Assembly: GCA_902461815.1 (NCBI GenBank)
Contig: CABPZE010000007.1
Span: 1 to 64,000, forward strand
Reading direction: 5' to 3'
Origin: CAG-390 sp003523225
GTDB taxonomy: Bacteria > Bacillota > Clostridia > Oscillospirales > CAG-272
DNA length: 64,000 nt
The number at the start of each line of letters is the position of its first letter. Positions within the stretch are counted from its first letter, which is position 1. The notes beneath the pieces were generated by a model. That model saw only the letters and a program-made list of their open reading frames with translations. It was not told where the DNA came from and did not search any database. A program made the position numbers and the translations under genes. Below are positions 62,099-64,000 of the stretch, in pieces.

Positions 62099-63135
62099 TA
62101 TTTCTGCTCCTTTCCCAAGGCTTTCATTACCTTGACAATGTTGAGAGCCTGCGGACATTTCATGACGCATCTGCCGCAGCCGACGCATGAGAAAACGCCC
62201 TCGTTATTTTCGGGATAGTAGACCAGCTTGTGCATGAATCTCTGCCGGAACCTTTCAACCTGTGTAAGTCTGGGCTGACCGGCGGACATGAGCGTGAACT
62301 CGGAATACATGCAGGAGTCCCAGCAGCGGTATCTCTGAACGCCGTTTCCGGTGTCATAGTCGCGTATGTCGTAGCACTGGCAGGTGGGGCAGACAAACGT
62401 GCAGGTCCCGCAGCCAAGGCATGCCTCTGAAAGCTCCGCCCACTTCGGTGAGTTGAACAGCTCCATGGTTTTGCCTGCGCCAAAGCCCTCGGTGGTAAGG
62501 TCGTAAAGGGGAGTCTTTGAAAGGCTTTCGCGTATTGCGTCCTTTTCGGCGGACACGGCGGCAAGATCGCCCTCATCCGCGTCGGAAAGCATTCCGAGGG
62601 AAGCAAGCAGAGCCTCGCCCTTTTCGGTCTTTGCGTCAAGGTAAAGGGTGTCTGCGGCGAAGGTGCAGCTTACGTCTCCGCACGGCTCGGCGGCGTCAAT
62701 ACCGAAGGTGTGGCAGAAGCAGGAGGTCTCCGGCTCAGTACATGCAACGGTAACGACCGTGCCTTTTTCGCGGCGCGCCTTGTAATAGGCGTCGGTCGGA
62801 TTTGAAAGGAACACTCTGTCAAGTATTCCGATGCTTGCGGCGTCGCAGGCGCGCACGCCGAAGATAACAAATTCGCTTCCGGTGTTGCTGTTGTCTACAA
62901 CGTCTATCTTTTTGCCTCCTTCACGCAGCCTCATCGCGTAAAGGTTCTCGCTCTGCGGGAAGAAAAGATCCTTGGGGGATCTTACGGTGTTTACGGCGTC
63001 TGCGGCGTACCTGCAGCCCTCGCTCCAGAGGGTGTATGTCACGTCCTTTTCGCCGCGCACCGGGAGGTAAAGCTCTTTCTGCGCCGCTATCGCCGCAAAA
63101 AGGCTGTCAAGTTCGGAGGTTTTGATCTTTTTCAT
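62098..63135 (-). CDS. Iron-sulfur electron transfer subunit (hydrogenase beta/AsrA-like)
   Basis: A 345-residue protein with two C-terminal [4Fe-4S] motifs: CLGCGTCTFVCPTCQCYD near 239 and CVGCGRCVMKCP near 318. The N-terminal 220 residues match the sulfhydrogenase-beta/AsrA type: VRACDAASIGILDRVF near 93, and CTEPETSCFCHTFG near 131, with extra Cys. AAGGAGG precedes the ATG. It is placed between the FrhB-like gene and the PyrK-like gene, typical of electron-relay subunits in soluble hydrogenase and sulfite reductase complexes. Confidence 0.84.
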   Translation of the reverse strand: MKKIKTSELDSLFAAIAAQKELYLPVRGEKDVTYTLWSEGCRYAADAVNTVRSPKDLFFPQSENLYAMRLREGGKKIDVVDNSNTGSEFVIFGVRACDAASIGILDRVFLSNPTDAYYKARREKGTVVTVACTEPETSCFCHTFGIDAAEPCGDVSCTFAADTLYLDAKTEKGEALLASLGMLSDADEGDLAAVSAEKDAIRESLSKTPLYDLTTEGFGAGKTMELFNSPKWAELSEACLGCGTCTFVCPTCQCYDIRDYDTGNGVQRYRCWDSCMYSEFTLMSAGQPRLTQVERFRQRFMHKLVYYPENNEGVFSCVGCGRCVMKCPQALNIVKVMKALGKEQK

Positions 63136-63148
63136 TTATTTTTCCTCC

Positions 63149-64000
63149 TTATTTCAGATTTGAACCCGGCTCGGCATCGCCCTCGGTGAAGGCGGTGAGA
63201 GGACCGCGGGTCTCGGAATCGGCGCCAGCCTGGTATTCGCCGTAAAGCGCGTCGATATCCTTGATGAACTTGCGGTTCAATAGGTGCAGCGGAATATGCT
63301 GAGGGCATACTCTTGAGCATTCGCCGCAGTCGGTGCAGCGACCCGCCACATGGAAGGCGCGCACGATATGGAACATATTTTCCTCAAAGGTATCGGTGTT
63401 GGCTTTGGAGGCTATCCCGGACTTTTCATTGTCGAAAACGCACTTTTCGCAGGTGCACACGGGGCAGACATTGCGGCAGGCATTGCAGCGGATGCAGCGG
63501 GAAAGCTCTCCGCGCCAGAATGCAAATCTCTCGTCGGGAGTCATTGCCTCAAGCTTTTCCACCTCTGCCATTCGGGGCAGAGCGTCGGGATTGTTGCCCT
63601 CGTCGCAGATGATCTCGTCGGATATTACGTGTACGCGCTTTGCATCGCAAAGACATTTGTCGAGCTTTACCTCATCCTTTTTGACCGTGCTGTCACCGCG
63701 AAGGGTATGAACGGTCAGCTCATCTCCCTCGCCGTCCTCAACCGAGGTGATCCCGCGCAGTCCCATGCCGCGGAGCTTGTTTATATCCGCTTTGCCCGAG
63801 CAGCCGATACCCAGCACGTAAATCTTTTCGCGCAGAATGCGGTGCTCTTTGATGAGCATATTGATACCGTAGGTATCGCAGGGCTTTGCAAGGATGAGAG
63901 TAGTGCCTTCCTTTTTGCAGGCGGCGATAAGATATTTACAGAGGTTGGCTCCGCAGAATTCATCGTAAACGAATTTTTCGCTGAATTCCTCGGCGGTTTC
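63149..64000 (-). CDS. FrhB-like iron-sulfur subunit, 5' end outside the window
   Basis: An open frame reading from the window edge through an internal Met (63859) to the stop; 283 residues are visible. The visible N-terminal part (TTLILAKPCDTYGINMLIKEH, then IGCSGKAD) resembles the F420-hydrogenase/dehydrogenase beta (FrhB) domain. CIRCNACRNVCPVCTCEKC and CTDCGECSRVCPQHIP supply two [4Fe-4S] sites. It is the first visible gene of the cluster, 13 bases ahead of the HydB-like gene. It probably brings electrons from ferredoxin or a related carrier into the complex. True length and start unknown. Confidence 0.8.
   Translation of the reverse strand, partial: ETAEEFSEKFVYDEFCGANLCKYLIAACKKEGTTLILAKPCDTYGINMLIKEHRILREKIYVLGIGCSGKADINKLRGMGLRGITSVEDGEGDELTVHTLRGDSTVKKDEVKLDKCLCDAKRVHVISDEIICDEGNNPDALPRMAEVEKLEAMTPDERFAFWRGELSRCIRCNACRNVCPVCTCEKCVFDNEKSGIASKANTDTFEENMFHIVRAFHVAGRCTDCGECSRVCPQHIPLHLLNRKFIKDIDALYGEYQAGADSETRGPLTAFTEGDAEPGSNLK

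Overview
The window looks like chromosome from an anaerobic, moderately GC-rich member of the Bacillota, most likely class Clostridia and a gut or fermentative habitat (inference). Supporting signs are near-consensus sigma-A promoters with 17-base spacers, strong AGGAGG-type ribosome sites with some TTG and GTG starts, a TPP riboswitch driving thiT, many lipoproteins, a bacterial serpin, a LeuA-type (Re-face) citrate synthase operon, and soluble iron-sulfur redox enzymes. There is no CRISPR array, rRNA operon or intact insertion sequence. The only clear mobile-looking DNA is a MITE-like repeat at 52.2-52.4 kb.

Layout. 0-7 kb: pth, mfd, a secreted parvulin-type foldase, TPP riboswitch plus thiT, and rnpB on the minus strand. 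7-15 kb: an MBOAT/SGNH acyl-transfer pair, tRNA-Leu(CAG), a papain-like peptidase, an ECF sigma/membrane regulator pair, a histidine phosphatase and a lipoprotein serpin. 14.5-24.3 kb: ftsK, two half-size TauE permeases, udp, recG, a cytosolic-type cell-wall amidase and pyk. 24.6-29.3 kb: a three-gene operon (citrate synthase of the LeuA type, aconitase, isocitrate dehydrogenase) that would make 2-oxoglutarate. 29.5-38 kb: glycan-related genes (lipoprotein with an MBL domain, beta-lactamase-family hydrolase, GH78 rhamnosidase, GH71/99-like lipoprotein). 38-43.3 kb: yceD-rpmF, a membrane-anchored trigger-factor-like FKBP, a VWA protein, and rpsF-ssb-rpsR behind a candidate S6:S18 leader. 43.4-57.5 kb: GNAT, a ComEC-like MBL hydrolase, a GH106-like protein, a CofE-like ligase, two SGNH esterases, a frameshifted zinc-ribbon gene, the MITE-like element, a GT2/GT-C pair, a sugar isomerase-like TIM barrel and an FAD oxidoreductase.

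57.6-64 kb, minus strand: the most interesting locus. It encodes a soluble fumarate reductase (FrdA and FrdB types, no membrane anchor) directly downstream of three iron-sulfur/flavin electron-input subunits resembling FrhB, HydB and HydG/PyrK, with an AspT-family exchanger downstream. FrdA lacks the flavinylation histidine and FrdB has four cysteines in both C-terminal clusters. These features suggest a quinone-independent fumarate reductase fed by soluble carriers. Together with the citrate synthase operon, the window suggests a split TCA pathway: an oxidative arm to 2-oxoglutarate and a reductive arm to succinate.

Starts were chosen by ribosome-binding site and family alignment from memory. 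No database search was possible.
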